From Parietichytrium sp. I65-24A (taxonomy: Eukaryota; Sar; Bigyra; Thraustochytrida; Thraustochytriidae), in assembly GCA_012862575.1 (NCBI GenBank), contig BLSF01000007.1:310001-374000 (forward strand): a DNA stretch of 64,000 nt, written 5' to 3'. The first letter of the stretch is position 1. Each line of letters begins with the position of its first letter. Shown one piece after another: positions 9,140 to 19,500 of the stretch. Both the position numbers and the translations under genes were made by a program. The notes beneath the pieces were generated by a model. That model was not told where the DNA came from. It made no database searches and saw only the letters and a program-made list of their open reading frames with translations.

Positions 9140-11218
9140 TCAGTCGTCAAAATCCAATACAGAATTTGACATCTGGTCCGCGATCTGTGACATCATGTCG
9201 AGCTGAAGTTGCTCTTGGTGTTCCAAACCTTGCTGCTGGTAGCTTATTGAACTGTACATTGCATTGGACATTATTCCCAAGTCAAAGCGTGTGTCCTTCA
9301 TACCCGTGTAGTGATGAGCAGCTCCGTAATTTCCGGTTGGAGCTGTCATCATCACGTTCCGGTGATCGCGAAAGGTATTGTCGCTATTGTTGAAGCAGCT
9401 GTCATTGTTGTTGTTGTTGTTGTTGAAACACTCGTTGCTATTGTTGTTGTTGCTCGTGAAGGCAGGGGTAGCATAAGGAGCAGCTGCAGAATACTTGTTG
9501 CCAGCAACGTAGTCGAAACGTCTGGTTGCAGCGTATGCATGGTCACGCACAGGATGCGTCTCGGGCATAGCCATGGCCACAGGAATCTCGCAAACTCTGG
9601 CGTTTAAATGTTCTCGCGCAGTTCGCTGCTGACTGAGTGCCATCTGAATTCTTTTGCGTGGGCCGAGGGGCAGCCCGAGGCATTCGATATCTCGATCAGA
9701 GAGCATAGTTAAAGTTTCCAAGTCCAACTTTTCTGCGGAGAACTTGTCATGATATTCGAGCAAATTCAGCCGACTTAAGAATTGCGTCAAGCTCTGTGGA
9801 AGCTGCGATGACGAAGAACCCTTTGTGACAGATTTCGAAGTCGCTGCCGGAGGCACCCCGGTCTTGGCGCGGCTTGACTTGGCGACGTTCGTTTGAGCGG
9901 GATGAAATGCGCTGGCTTTCGAGTCTAAGGCTTTCGGGCGGCCGCCTGCGTAGCTTGTAGCTCCGCCGTTGCCCTGGTTGCTCTTTCGCCAATTCGTGGC
10001 CGCTGTAGGAGTTCGGCTCTTCTCCAAGTTGAAATTTGATGAGCCGGTCTTACTCTCCTGGCTGAAGCGTGACAAAGCCTTACCTTGCGAAACTTTACCG
10101 TTTGCTTGTCCTTTCGAGGCTGATTTGAGCGTGGCGTTTTCGATATTGCTGGGAATCTTCTTGTCGTTTTTCCAATCGTTGTTGCCCTTGGAGGGCTTTG
10201 ATTCGTGCTTCGGGCCGTCGCGGCGTTTACTATTCAAATGATTTCGTTCCTTGGTAATGCGGGGGTTCGGTACAGAGATTTGCTTGTCGGCGTGCTTCGC
10301 ATCGCGAGAAGCACGGACCGGGGTACCAATGGGCTGAGCAATAACGTCATTCCCTGGCACTTCTTCTGAGTCTTTCTCTTCGCAGTCCTCTCCTTCATCC
10401 GAGGATACCGCTGGTTCAACCGCGATACTGTCCTCGACCTGAATTTCTGCTACACTCTTATGTGAAGGGCTGTCAGTTCGTTCTGCCGACTCCTCGATCG
10501 TTTCGGCAATGCACTGACCCAATGAGTCTTCAGAACACGATGATGCTGAGCATGTGTTGCTTCGCGACCTCTGCTCCAATTCCAACCCTTCTCCAGTGCC
10601 ACTCTCCTTCACAACAAAATCCTCCTGTGCCGGTTGTTGTTCCTCTTGACTCTGTCTACTTGAAGAAGACTGCAAAAGCTCAACTTCAGCATTACTCTCA
10701 ATCTCCGTCTCCGGGATGGATGATGCAGCAGAAGCGAAACTTCCGGAGCTGTTTTGCCTCTTCCTGTCCCGTCTGCGTTTAGCCTTAATTTTTATGTTCG
10801 AAACGCTGCTCGCGGCATGTTGCTTACTTTCGCCGCCCAAAGCAGAGCCTGTGAATTTGTTGCCGAGCACGAGAGGGCCCTCCGAAGTGGCGACACTCTC
10901 TTTTGCACACGCAAACGACTCCGCTGAAAACATCATGTCTGCATACTTTGTGGTCAATAGCTCTCCAAGAATGCAGGAAAACAATAAAGCGACTACGAGA
11001 ACACTTGTTGCCTCGCCATCGCATAGAACCAGCAAGAACTCTCTCCCGCACTCCAGGCAGAAAGACATGACGCGCGGCGAGTTCTTGATGAGTGCAAGTG
11101 TAAACCCATCTGGCTGCAACACGAACGCCAGCACGAACACGACGCACGTCATCGCATTCCAGAGGGCGGCCTCCTTCTTGGTGATGTAGTAAGCTGCATA
11201 CTCGAGGTCGATCGCCAT
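9140..11218 (-). CDS. Two-TM protein with a C-terminal SAM domain, 692 aa
   Basis: The first in-frame ATG is at 11218 (MAIDLEYAAYYITKKE); the frame is open upstream but has no other ATG. Two hydrophobic segments lie near residues 17-43 (TCVVFVLAFVLQPDGFTLAL) and 58-87 (SVLVVALLFSCILGELL), followed by a long low-complexity stretch rich in Ser, Glu, Lys and Asn. Residues about 470-530 look like a sterile alpha motif: LTQFLSRLNLLEYHDKF, then LDLETLTMLSDRDIECLGL and GPRKRIQMAL. Asn-rich runs from GTT repeats follow near residues 580-610. SAM domains often mediate oligomerisation or protein contacts, so a membrane-tethered scaffold is likely. No specific family is recognised. Its 3' end faces the SH2-TPR gene across about 250 bases. 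Confidence 0.75.
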   Translation of the reverse strand: MAIDLEYAAYYITKKEAALWNAMTCVVFVLAFVLQPDGFTLALIKNSPRVMSFCLECGREFLLVLCDGEATSVLVVALLFSCILGELLTTKYADMMFSAESFACAKESVATSEGPLVLGNKFTGSALGGESKQHAASSVSNIKIKAKRRRDRKRQNSSGSFASAASSIPETEIESNAEVELLQSSSSRQSQEEQQPAQEDFVVKESGTGEGLELEQRSRSNTCSASSCSEDSLGQCIAETIEESAERTDSPSHKSVAEIQVEDSIAVEPAVSSDEGEDCEEKDSEEVPGNDVIAQPIGTPVRASRDAKHADKQISVPNPRITKERNHLNSKRRDGPKHESKPSKGNNDWKNDKKIPSNIENATLKSASKGQANGKVSQGKALSRFSQESKTGSSNFNLEKSRTPTAATNWRKSNQGNGGATSYAGGRPKALDSKASAFHPAQTNVAKSSRAKTGVPPAATSKSVTKGSSSSQLPQSLTQFLSRLNLLEYHDKFSAEKLDLETLTMLSDRDIECLGLPLGPRKRIQMALSQQRTAREHLNARVCEIPVAMAMPETHPVRDHAYAATRRFDYVAGNKYSAAAPYATPAFTSNNNNSNECFNNNNNNNDSCFNNSDNTFRDHRNVMMTAPTGNYGAAHHYTGMKDTRFDLGIMSNAMYSSISYQQQGLEHQEQLQLDMMSQIADQMSNSVLDFDD

Positions 11219-13199
11219 CTCGAGCCCGTCTTGCGCTGTTTTCCAGAGCTCGTTCTCGCTGCCTGCTCCTTGCTCTTTCAAGTCTGTCTGCTCAAGTTGC
11301 GTGCGACCGACACACAACCCGTGAGGGGAATTGGATATCCTCGGCAATTCTGTGCTGCACAGGTTAGCGCTGTTAGTATCCGTCCGACACTCGGCACGCT
11401 GCCCTCTGCTCGGGTAGCCCAACAACTATTTGCCAGATTCCACCTCCGGCTCGGTGTAACCTATCCGTGCATGCCCACTCCGAGTCCCAGACTCACAGTC
11501 AGTCAGGCTCAGTGGCTCAGTGGCTCAGTTCAAGTTGCCCGCCAAACGAACGGCCACTCGCTACCCTCGCTACCGCCTCCACGTACCCTCTCGATATGGC
11601 CGTTGGTTTCAACGCCTGCAGTGCCAGTGCAGTGCAGTGCCAGTGCCAGCGTTAGTGATAGCGCCAGGGCCATGCTGGTTTGCCAGTGAGCCTATGAGCT
11701 TGAGCCTGGAAACTCTCAAGCTACACAAGCTACACAAGCTTGAGCCTGGGCTTGGTTGGGTCTCTCTGTCTCTCCCACTCTCTATCTGAATGTTTCTGCT
11801 GGTCTGAACTTGTATTCTGGAGGAATGGAAAGATGCTGGCAGGCTGGCAGGGAGAGGGATAAGCACTCGCTAGCTCTAGCGAGAGAGCTGACTGCCCTCG
11901 AGTCTTTCAACATCTTTCTAACGTCACGACCAGCGCTACGTAGCGCCACTGGCGGGTGCACTGACTGTCGCTCTGCTAGCAGGTACCGGTACCGTTGGAA
12001 ATGCCAACACAAAGGCCGTGGAACAGCTGTACGAAAAGAATTCGCGCGGCGAAATTCATTAGCGGCGCAGAGTGAATCGCAAGTTGGAGATTGAAACGCA
12101 CAACACGCCGCCGGAGCTGTCTTATGAGCTGAGTGAGACGTTTCATCTTCATCTTTATTTTCTTTCTGGCCCCATGATCGTAAAGGGCGGCGGATTCTGT
12201 GAGCCGCTGAATTGTCGGTGAAGCTACCAACGATCTCCGGATTGTCTGTGTGTGAAACGAGAAGAACAACCGACGCGGCAATACCGCCGAGTGCGGGGTT
12301 CAGATCAGTGCTAACAGAGTTTTACAGCGAGGCATGCCCAGGCCAGGACAGTTGTGGCCACGTTCGCTTTTGCACGGCAACTCGATAAAGCTGGACCAAC
12401 CTCTAGCCAGCTGGAGAGCTTCCGTTTGCGCTTTCTCTCTGTTCTGACATGTTCTGACTAAAACTTTCATCAACAGAAAATCGTTTCTTTCGCATGTCGA
12501 TTGAAGCGGTGAAGCTGCATTTTCGTTTGCCGAACTCGTATGTTGGTTTTCCTCTCCCAATCGCACCTCCATCTTAAAATTTCTCATCTCCATTTCCAAC
12601 TTCAAATACCCAAATACTCCAAATGTCCATTGGCTCCATGGGGGTCACACGTTGACATTCATTCACTGTCAGTCATACTCAGTCTCAATAGTCTCAGCTG
12701 GCTGCACCCCCTAACCATCCCTAACCCTCCCAAGACCTCACCACCGCTCAGTAGAACTATACTACGCATGGTAAGCTTCCAAGCAACAAAACCAGTAAAG
12801 GAGCAACGAACAATTCATCATAAAGGGTTCCTCCCAAGCGTTCCGCACAGCTCGAATTGGTTGGCTGCAGCGAGTCAGAAATCGAAACTAGAAACTAGAA
12901 ACCAGAAACTCGAAACTTGAAAAAAATAGTCCTCGATCGAGTTGCGAGCTGTGCAAACAAATCTTCTCTTCTTTCTTCTTTCACAATCAGTGAACACAAA
13001 CAACAACAGCTCTTGAGGTCTTGAGCTCTTGAGGTCTTGAGGAGAGCGTGGACGGCGAAAGCTGTGCAAGTTGAACGTTTAGGCCACGCGCACCAGCGCA
13101 AAGAGGACAGACAGCATCGCGAAAGTGAAAGTTGTTGATAGACGCGAACTATTGCAGGGCGCGAAGCGCGTAAGGATAGCAGGATAGCAGGATAGCAGG
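11219..13199. other. Divergent intergenic region, 2.0 kb, repeat-rich
   Basis: The space between the SAM-domain gene (minus) and NOM1 (plus). It holds GCTCAGTGG repeats near 11506-11526, CAGTGC/CAGTGCC repeats near 11619-11653, a CTACACAAG repeat near 11721-11741, the perfect 12-base palindrome GGTACCGGTACC at 11982-11993, and CTTGAGGT repeats near 13012-13041. Short frames here are repeat-driven and overlap on both strands. No gene is supported. Confidence 0.5.
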
Positions 13200-13204
13200 A
13201 TGGC
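13173..13204 (+). repeat. 8-base tandem repeat (AGGATAGC) containing the NOM1 start codon
   Basis: Three exact copies of AGGATAGC are followed by a fourth, AGGATGGC, in which an A-to-G change makes the ATG at 13200 that begins the NOM1 frame. Repeat slippage here would change the leader length but not the reading frame. Confidence 0.85.
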
Positions 13205-15728
13205 GGGCACGCGAAAGGAGAAGCGCAAAGCATTGCGGCAGGCCAAGAAGGAGCGGAGAGTGGAACATCAGAAGAAGACCGTGGCGCTTCAAAAGTCCTA
13301 TCATCGGGACGAGAGTGCATTGCCCTCTGGTTCGACTACTCAAAGGAAGCGTCAGAGAGATGACCAGCAGGTGGGCGCAAAGTCTAAGGAGTCCAGCAAG
13401 GAACCAAAACGAGCCAAGCAGAAGAGGAGAGAACCGCTGATGCTACAACAGCGCACGGCAGAGGACATGGAGATCGAGTACTTGGAGAGAAAGCTCGGAC
13501 TTCGCACGTCGAATGACAAAATGGTGGAGAAGAATCAAAAGAGACTGTTCAAAGAGCTTGAGGAGGACGGCTTCACGTCTGAAATGCTTGGCTTCATGGA
13601 TGCTCTGGAATCGGGCAAAATTTCAGAGTACGAGAAGGAGAATCCGTTGATGGGGAACGACTTGTCGGAGGAGGATGAGGGCGACTCTGATGCCAGCGAC
13701 GCTGCCCCAAGAGAGGTTTCAAACGGCCAAAAACGCAGCGGAAATCGTCCAGCGCCTGAAATAGATGAATCCAGGGAGGCGGAAGATTCCGATAGTGAAT
13801 TGGAAGACGACGAGGACGACTTGAGCGAAATGCAGGACCTTGGAGACCACGGGGAATTGTATGATCTGAACAGCGACGAGGATGAAGAGGCTGCTAAAGT
13901 TGCCGATCATGTGTCTGATGAAGAATATATGGAGGACGAAGAAGATGAAGAGGACGGAAGCAATGACGAACGACTCGCCGACCCAGAAGACAGGCAACAC
14001 GTAGCTTTCATCCCCAAAAAGAACTTGTACGGCTCTTCCGATCCGGTGGAGAAAAAGCCCGCCAGAGAGAATGGCGGCCGCCCCCAGAGCAAGTTGAAGA
14101 ATCTCGGGGAGCAAATGCGCATTAGAAGACTGTTGAACGGAACCATCAATCGACTGACAGAAGGAAATATCCACCCAATCGCGACCGAGATTGTTGGCCT
14201 CTACAAGGATCACCCGCGCGCTATCTTAAACGAGCAGCTCGTGAGTGTGCTGACAACTGCTGTCTCAAATGATATGGTGGTCATGGTGCCCCTCGCCACT
14301 TCTTTCGCCGCTTTGATTTGCGCCCTTGCAACACTGATTGACAACGCCTTTGGGGCATTCGTACTAGAGAATCTCGTGGTCAAATTTGAAGCAAACTTGC
14401 TTGAGGACCAGGAGGGCGTCGTTCAGGATGGTGGCGAGCGGGTCGTGAGCAAGCGATGCGCAAACTTGGCAGTGGTGCTTTGCCATCTGTATTCCTTCGG
14501 CCTAACGACTAGTGAGCTCATTCTGGATCTGCTTGACCTGATGGCTGCCAAAATCTCCGAAGCGTCTATTGACGTAATTGTTGTAATTATCAATGAATGC
14601 GGAATGAGGCTTCGTAAAGATGATCCAAGCAGGATACTGCAGGTGATTAAGACTTTGCAAGATGCGCAGGATGAAGCGGAAGGGGGACTGAGCACCAGAG
14701 TCGAAGTACTCATGGAGGAAGTATACGCTTTGAAGAACAACAAGAAAAAGAACGAGGCATCAGAAGATCGCGTGAAGAGACTATCAAAGGTTCTCCGCTA
14801 CATTCAAAACTCCAAGGGATCTGGACACCTTGCAATGAAGCTCAACTGGGAGGAACTCAAACACGCCGAGGAGCGCGGTCGTTGGTGGATTGTCGGAGGT
14901 GTCTGGAAAGACCAGGACAAGGCAATGCAGCGTCGCCGCGAGGATGCTGAGGCTTCAGATGTGAACTTTGGGGGCGGCAATCCGGTGAACCAGGCTCTCG
15001 CTCGTGCGGACGCCAAGATGCTGCAAATTGCCAAAAAGCAGAGAATGAACACAGACATTCGCAGGGCAATTTTTTGCGAAATCATGTCTGCTGAAGATTT
15101 TGTGGAAGCCTATGACAAAGTCATGGCTCTAAATCTTAACTCAAGACAACAGCGGGAGATCGCTTTTGTTGTCATGCGTTGCGCTGGCGCTTCGAGGACA
15201 CACAATGAGTTCTTCGATCAGTTGGCAAACCAGCTGTGCAACCAAAAGCCGTCTTTTAAGTTTACCTTCCAGCTCGCCTATTGGGACTTGCTGAAAGACA
15301 CGGGATCGTACACCTTGCTCAAGCTCTCAAACTTGGCAAAACTTCTTTCACACCTCTGTTTGTACGGGGCTTTGTCGCTCACTGTGTTCAAAGTCGTGGA
15401 TTTCACGCGTTTGGATGACAGCGCAGTCTTCTTTTTCAACATCTTCTTTCAGACGTTCCTTTGCTTTGGTGGCGAAGGTAAGGACGCCGCAAGAAGAATT
15501 GCGCGCGCTCTCAATCGGACTGGCGGATCCAATGATTTCAAGGCAGTTGCCGATGGGGTCCAGTTCTTCCTTCGACACCATCTGGACGAAAAATCTCTCG
15601 AAGAGAACCCCCTCTTGGGCAAGCGCGTCAAGATCGCGCACCGCATCTTTGACGCTCTTGTCGTGGCGCACTCTGCTGAAGAAGAACCAGAATTCGGAGG
15701 AGGCGCCGACATGTTTCCACCAATGTAA
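13200..15728 (+). CDS. NOM1: NOM1/Sgd1-like nucleolar MIF4G-domain protein, 842 aa
   Basis: NOM1/Sgd1 proteins act in the nucleolus in small-subunit ribosome biogenesis. The N-terminus is very basic (RKEKRKALRQAKKERR), followed by two strongly acidic stretches up to about residue 270, typical of nucleolar factors. Residues about 300-510 form a MIF4G-type helical domain, opening with RIRRLLNGTINRLTEGNIHP and including ALCHLYSFG-like helices (VVLCHLYSFGLTTSELILDL). Residues about 620-720 match an MA3 domain: RRAIFCEIMSAEDFVEAYDK, then QQREIAFVVMRC and FQLAYWDLLKD. Domain order and length fit the family. It is a single exon. The start codon lies in a short tandem repeat. Confidence 0.9.
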   Translation: MAGTRKEKRKALRQAKKERRVEHQKKTVALQKSYHRDESALPSGSTTQRKRQRDDQQVGAKSKESSKEPKRAKQKRREPLMLQQRTAEDMEIEYLERKLGLRTSNDKMVEKNQKRLFKELEEDGFTSEMLGFMDALESGKISEYEKENPLMGNDLSEEDEGDSDASDAAPREVSNGQKRSGNRPAPEIDESREAEDSDSELEDDEDDLSEMQDLGDHGELYDLNSDEDEEAAKVADHVSDEEYMEDEEDEEDGSNDERLADPEDRQHVAFIPKKNLYGSSDPVEKKPARENGGRPQSKLKNLGEQMRIRRLLNGTINRLTEGNIHPIATEIVGLYKDHPRAILNEQLVSVLTTAVSNDMVVMVPLATSFAALICALATLIDNAFGAFVLENLVVKFEANLLEDQEGVVQDGGERVVSKRCANLAVVLCHLYSFGLTTSELILDLLDLMAAKISEASIDVIVVIINECGMRLRKDDPSRILQVIKTLQDAQDEAEGGLSTRVEVLMEEVYALKNNKKKNEASEDRVKRLSKVLRYIQNSKGSGHLAMKLNWEELKHAEERGRWWIVGGVWKDQDKAMQRRREDAEASDVNFGGGNPVNQALARADAKMLQIAKKQRMNTDIRRAIFCEIMSAEDFVEAYDKVMALNLNSRQQREIAFVVMRCAGASRTHNEFFDQLANQLCNQKPSFKFTFQLAYWDLLKDTGSYTLLKLSNLAKLLSHLCLYGALSLTVFKVVDFTRLDDSAVFFFNIFFQTFLCFGGEGKDAARRIARALNRTGGSNDFKAVADGVQFFLRHHLDEKSLEENPLLGKRVKIAHRIFDALVVAHSAEEEPEFGGGADMFPPM

Positions 15729-16599
15729 AAGTAACGTTCTTAGCCGAGCAATCCCAGACATTTTTCTCCATCTATCCAAACATCCATTCAATCTTTCAAT
15801 GAACAATACAAAGGGCGGCAAGGTCTGAGCAATCATACAAATCTTTCTCTCTGTCAATGCCAATGCCAGTGTCCAAAACCCAACAGGGCAACAAAAGACC
15901 TGCCAGCGCTCAGCCCAGACATGCCCAGCCAGCCTCAGAATCCATCCATCAGCCACACAGACACACCTACGACCTCTTACCGTAAGACCACCACCTGCCT
16001 CAACGGCTTTCTCCATTTGTGCTTTCCCGTACGAGTACAAGTCCTTCTCCTACGGACTCCAAGCCTGTGGTCTAATAGGTCTAATGTGGTCTAATTCACC
16101 CAAGTCACACTAGTGCCGACTGTTAAAAGAAAACATGTCATAAATTGTTCTCAACAATCAATGATGACTTGTTCTATCAATGAATGAAAAGTGAAATGTA
16201 AAACCAAACAAGAGGACAGAGTTCAAGAGGCAGAGAAGCAGACTGTCAGAAAGGCAGAGAAGCAGAGAGCCAGAGAGCCAGAGAGCCAGGGGTCCGCGGA
16301 AGCGAAGAATAGTTTGGAGCTCAAGAGCGTCAAGAAAGGCGCTGAGTTGCGTGCTGCTTCTCCCGAGAGGGTGGAAGAGCGCACAGGGTTTTGTTTGCAA
16401 AGGCGTGCAAGGCGAAGGCGAAAGGTGTCAGTGCCAGTGCCAGTGCCAGTGCCAGCTCCAGAGGTTTGTTCGGCGCTACGAAGGCGCTCGTTCAGCTGGC
16501 GCGGTGGGGACCCGGCTCGGAGCTCCAAAGCGGGCGGGACGAGGTCGGTTCTAGAAAGCAGGAGAGACCGAAAGCCACGCGGCGACATAGCTGACGGAA
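15729..16599. other. Intergenic region with CAGTGC-type repeats
   Basis: It should contain the NOM1 3' end and the promoter and leader of the 2024-residue gene. A run of about four GTGCCA units lies at 16429-16455 and AGAGAGCC repeats near 16261-16289. A minus-strand frame over 15348-16040 mostly shadows NOM1 and has no recognisable features. No gene is supported. Confidence 0.5.
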
Positions 16600-19500
16600 A
16601 TGCGCCGCGAACAGAGTAGTGCAGAACGTGCTGCAGATCAATATGCGGATGAGGACCGCGTGTTCAGTCGTTCTGCTTACAGTAGCGGACATACTGGCAA
16701 ATTCAGCAGGGGCAGCGAAGATGCTGTGTCCGCGAGTGAAGAGTCGGTATTTAGCAGCTTCATCGCAGATGGGGTTGATTATGACGAATATGAAGGGATG
16801 GAGTCGCCGCCGCCTCCTTCAGAGCCATCTGTAATGGCAGGGTCGGCCAATGAGCCGCAAGCATTAAGGCAGCGAAAGAATAAATCACGCACGCCGTGGC
16901 AGCAAGTGCACAAGCCACGCCTGGATGCCAGCGGCAAACAATCCGCACTTTGGCATGAGCAACCACCTCAACTTCCTGGCGCGGCCGCGGGAGGTTCATC
17001 ATCGATCAGCGGCGGAGTTATAGTAGGGGGATCCGACTTTGACGCCATTGTGAAGCGCCTAAAGGATTGTTGGCTTCTGAACAGACAACCGAAGGACAGT
17101 GAGGTGGGATCCAAGAATCGCAAGAGGAAGAACATGAAGAGAGAGGGCGGGTGGACTATTGCTCAGCAGTCGCTCGTTGCAGAGCAGCTTGGTTCGGGTG
17201 GCGGGCACTGGGCTCGAGCAGTGCTCTCCGCCGAGTGGATGGACGAGGAAATCAATGCAGAGTGGTCCCAGGTGTGGTCCCAATCCGCAGGGGAGGAAAA
17301 GAAGAAGGCAAAGGAGACGAGCGAAGCGCTACTGGATGCCGTCGAAAAGGCCTTGCATGCGGAAGCTGCATTCGAAAAAATCGATCGGGCAGAAGAGGAG
17401 ATTGTTGCTGCCTTCAAAAAAGAAGGGTTGGTGCTGGACGACTCTTTAACGCGCAAGGGCAAGCTTGGAGGAGTTGGCACGACCCTCGTGAACAACAAAG
17501 GCACTGCTGCTAACGGGCAAGGACTTGTAGATGGCGCCGCTGTTCGAGTCCAGTCTATGTGGAGAGGCTCTAGGTCCCGTCAACGGCTTCGAGAGCTTGT
17601 TGCTCTGGAGCTCGCTGAAATGGAAGCCAAATTGCTGAAAGATCCTGATCCAAAGGCTTTTCAAAACCGCGATCACATTAAACTTGAGAGAAGCGCAAGG
17701 AAGCTTGCGGCAGCGAAATTGGAACAACTAGAATTAAGGGAGTATCAGACCCAACGGGATTTTGATGACAGGCGAAATGAGAAGGATAAGAGCACGCGGC
17801 CGCTTGCATTGCTTATGCCACCAGGGTTAGAAGTGGCGGCCTTGTCTAGTCGTCCCGAAATGGGGATTGTTCAGCAGCATGTGGGGCCAGCCTTTGACAT
17901 GTATATAACAAAGCTGTGGCGTATCCTTTCGCAGCTCAGAGCAGAGATCACTCGCACGGACACATCATACAGCGTATTTGACTTCGAACACGAGCTCCGG
18001 CAGGTGTCTTCCTACGATCCTGCGGACGAGAGAGTTTCGAGGGTCGATCTCGAGTCCATCATTAAAGATTTCTGCCCAAGCATGTCCTCGCACGAGATGG
18101 ACGTTTTGCTCGCGTTCTGGGACAATGAGATGACTGGGTTGATATCGTTGGAGCGAGTAGCCAGCACGGTCAGAGGCGCTCTCAGCGACAGACGCCAACT
18201 CTTGTGCAACTTTATTTTCGACGAACTATTTTTCAAAAAGTCAAGCGCCGTGAAGGCTGTGGGCGGCCGGCTCGAGCGCTTGACTGAATTTTACAACCAG
18301 TTTGCTCCGGCAGAGGCTAACATGGGCAAAAAGGCACTTTCTGTGCATGTCAAATACAAGGACAACGAGCGAACCAACAGAGAGCTCTTCAAAAAGCTTT
18401 ACGCAAAATACGTCCCTTGGTTGGAGGCGCCCGAGTATCTTTGGTCGGATAGGGCTCTCCGCCAGGAGCAGGAGCGTCTCTGCGTTGCAGAAATAGAGCA
18501 GGTGGTCGCGTTATACGAGCGCTTTATTCTTGGAGCGGATGATCAGGCTATCCGCGGCACTCTGCAGCGCGCTGTCAATGTCCTGAGAGACGCCGAACGA
18601 GTATCTGCTGGTAGGAGGGTTCAGATGAGAAGAAGCGACTGGCTTGCTTTTCATGCCGAGCTTAGCGCAGGTGTTCCAGACGATGAGGTGTTTGCCAAAA
18701 TTCTCTGCGGCGCTAGCGGGGTTGACCGAGTGAAATGGGCACAGCACGCAGAGAGAAAGGCGCGGAGAGACTTGAAGCTCAAAGACTATATTGTTCGTTT
18801 GCGCGTTATTGGAGAAGCTGAGAAGAAAAAGTTTAAGGACCTTCAAGCAGAGTTTAGCCCCGAGGAGTATGAGCATTATGTGAACTCGTTTAACGAAGTC
18901 ATGCGCAAAATTCGCGGCTGCTTGCTTCGTGCATGTGGCACTGTGAGAAAACTGGAGGGCCTCGAGAACACTTTTGAGTCCTGCGCAAGTTTCGGAGACG
19001 ATCGCAAACTTTCGAGAACAGATTTTCGAGCTAGTCTTGCAAGATTTGGCATCGCGCTAAAACGCGCGGAAACGGAGATTCTCGAGATTCATTTTGACAA
19101 CTCCTTGCAAGGCTACATTTCCGTCGACGCATTCTTCTATTCTGTCAGAGAGAGCGAAAGGAAAAAGAACTCTTGTACTAGAGGGGCAGCAGAGATCCGG
19201 AGCACCGCTGATGTTCCCGCTCGCGAAAGGCGATGGGTGAAAGCGTTAGCAAGCACGATTCTTCCAGAATCTGAAAAGGAATGGGTGCAGTACATGCACA
19301 GAGAGGAGAACAGTGCCCGAGAAAGACCATTCTGGTATTGCAAAATCACTGGGGAGCGAACCTGGTCCAAGCCAAAACGTTTCGTGCGACACGATAAGCA
19401 GAAATGGGAGAAAGAAATCAAACGCAAAGTTCAGTGGGCTCTCAGTGCTCTTTCAAAGTATCGCGACTCCACGCACGCGGAGCTTGATGTCCAACTTGAC

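Noticed and set aside
12701-12735. CCCTAACC-like sequence resembling telomere repeat
   Set aside because: Only two or three imperfect units, embedded between genes; not a telomeric array.
15348-16040. Minus-strand frame of 230 codons
   Set aside because: Its left half is the reverse of the NOM1 C-terminus and the rest shows no recognisable features.
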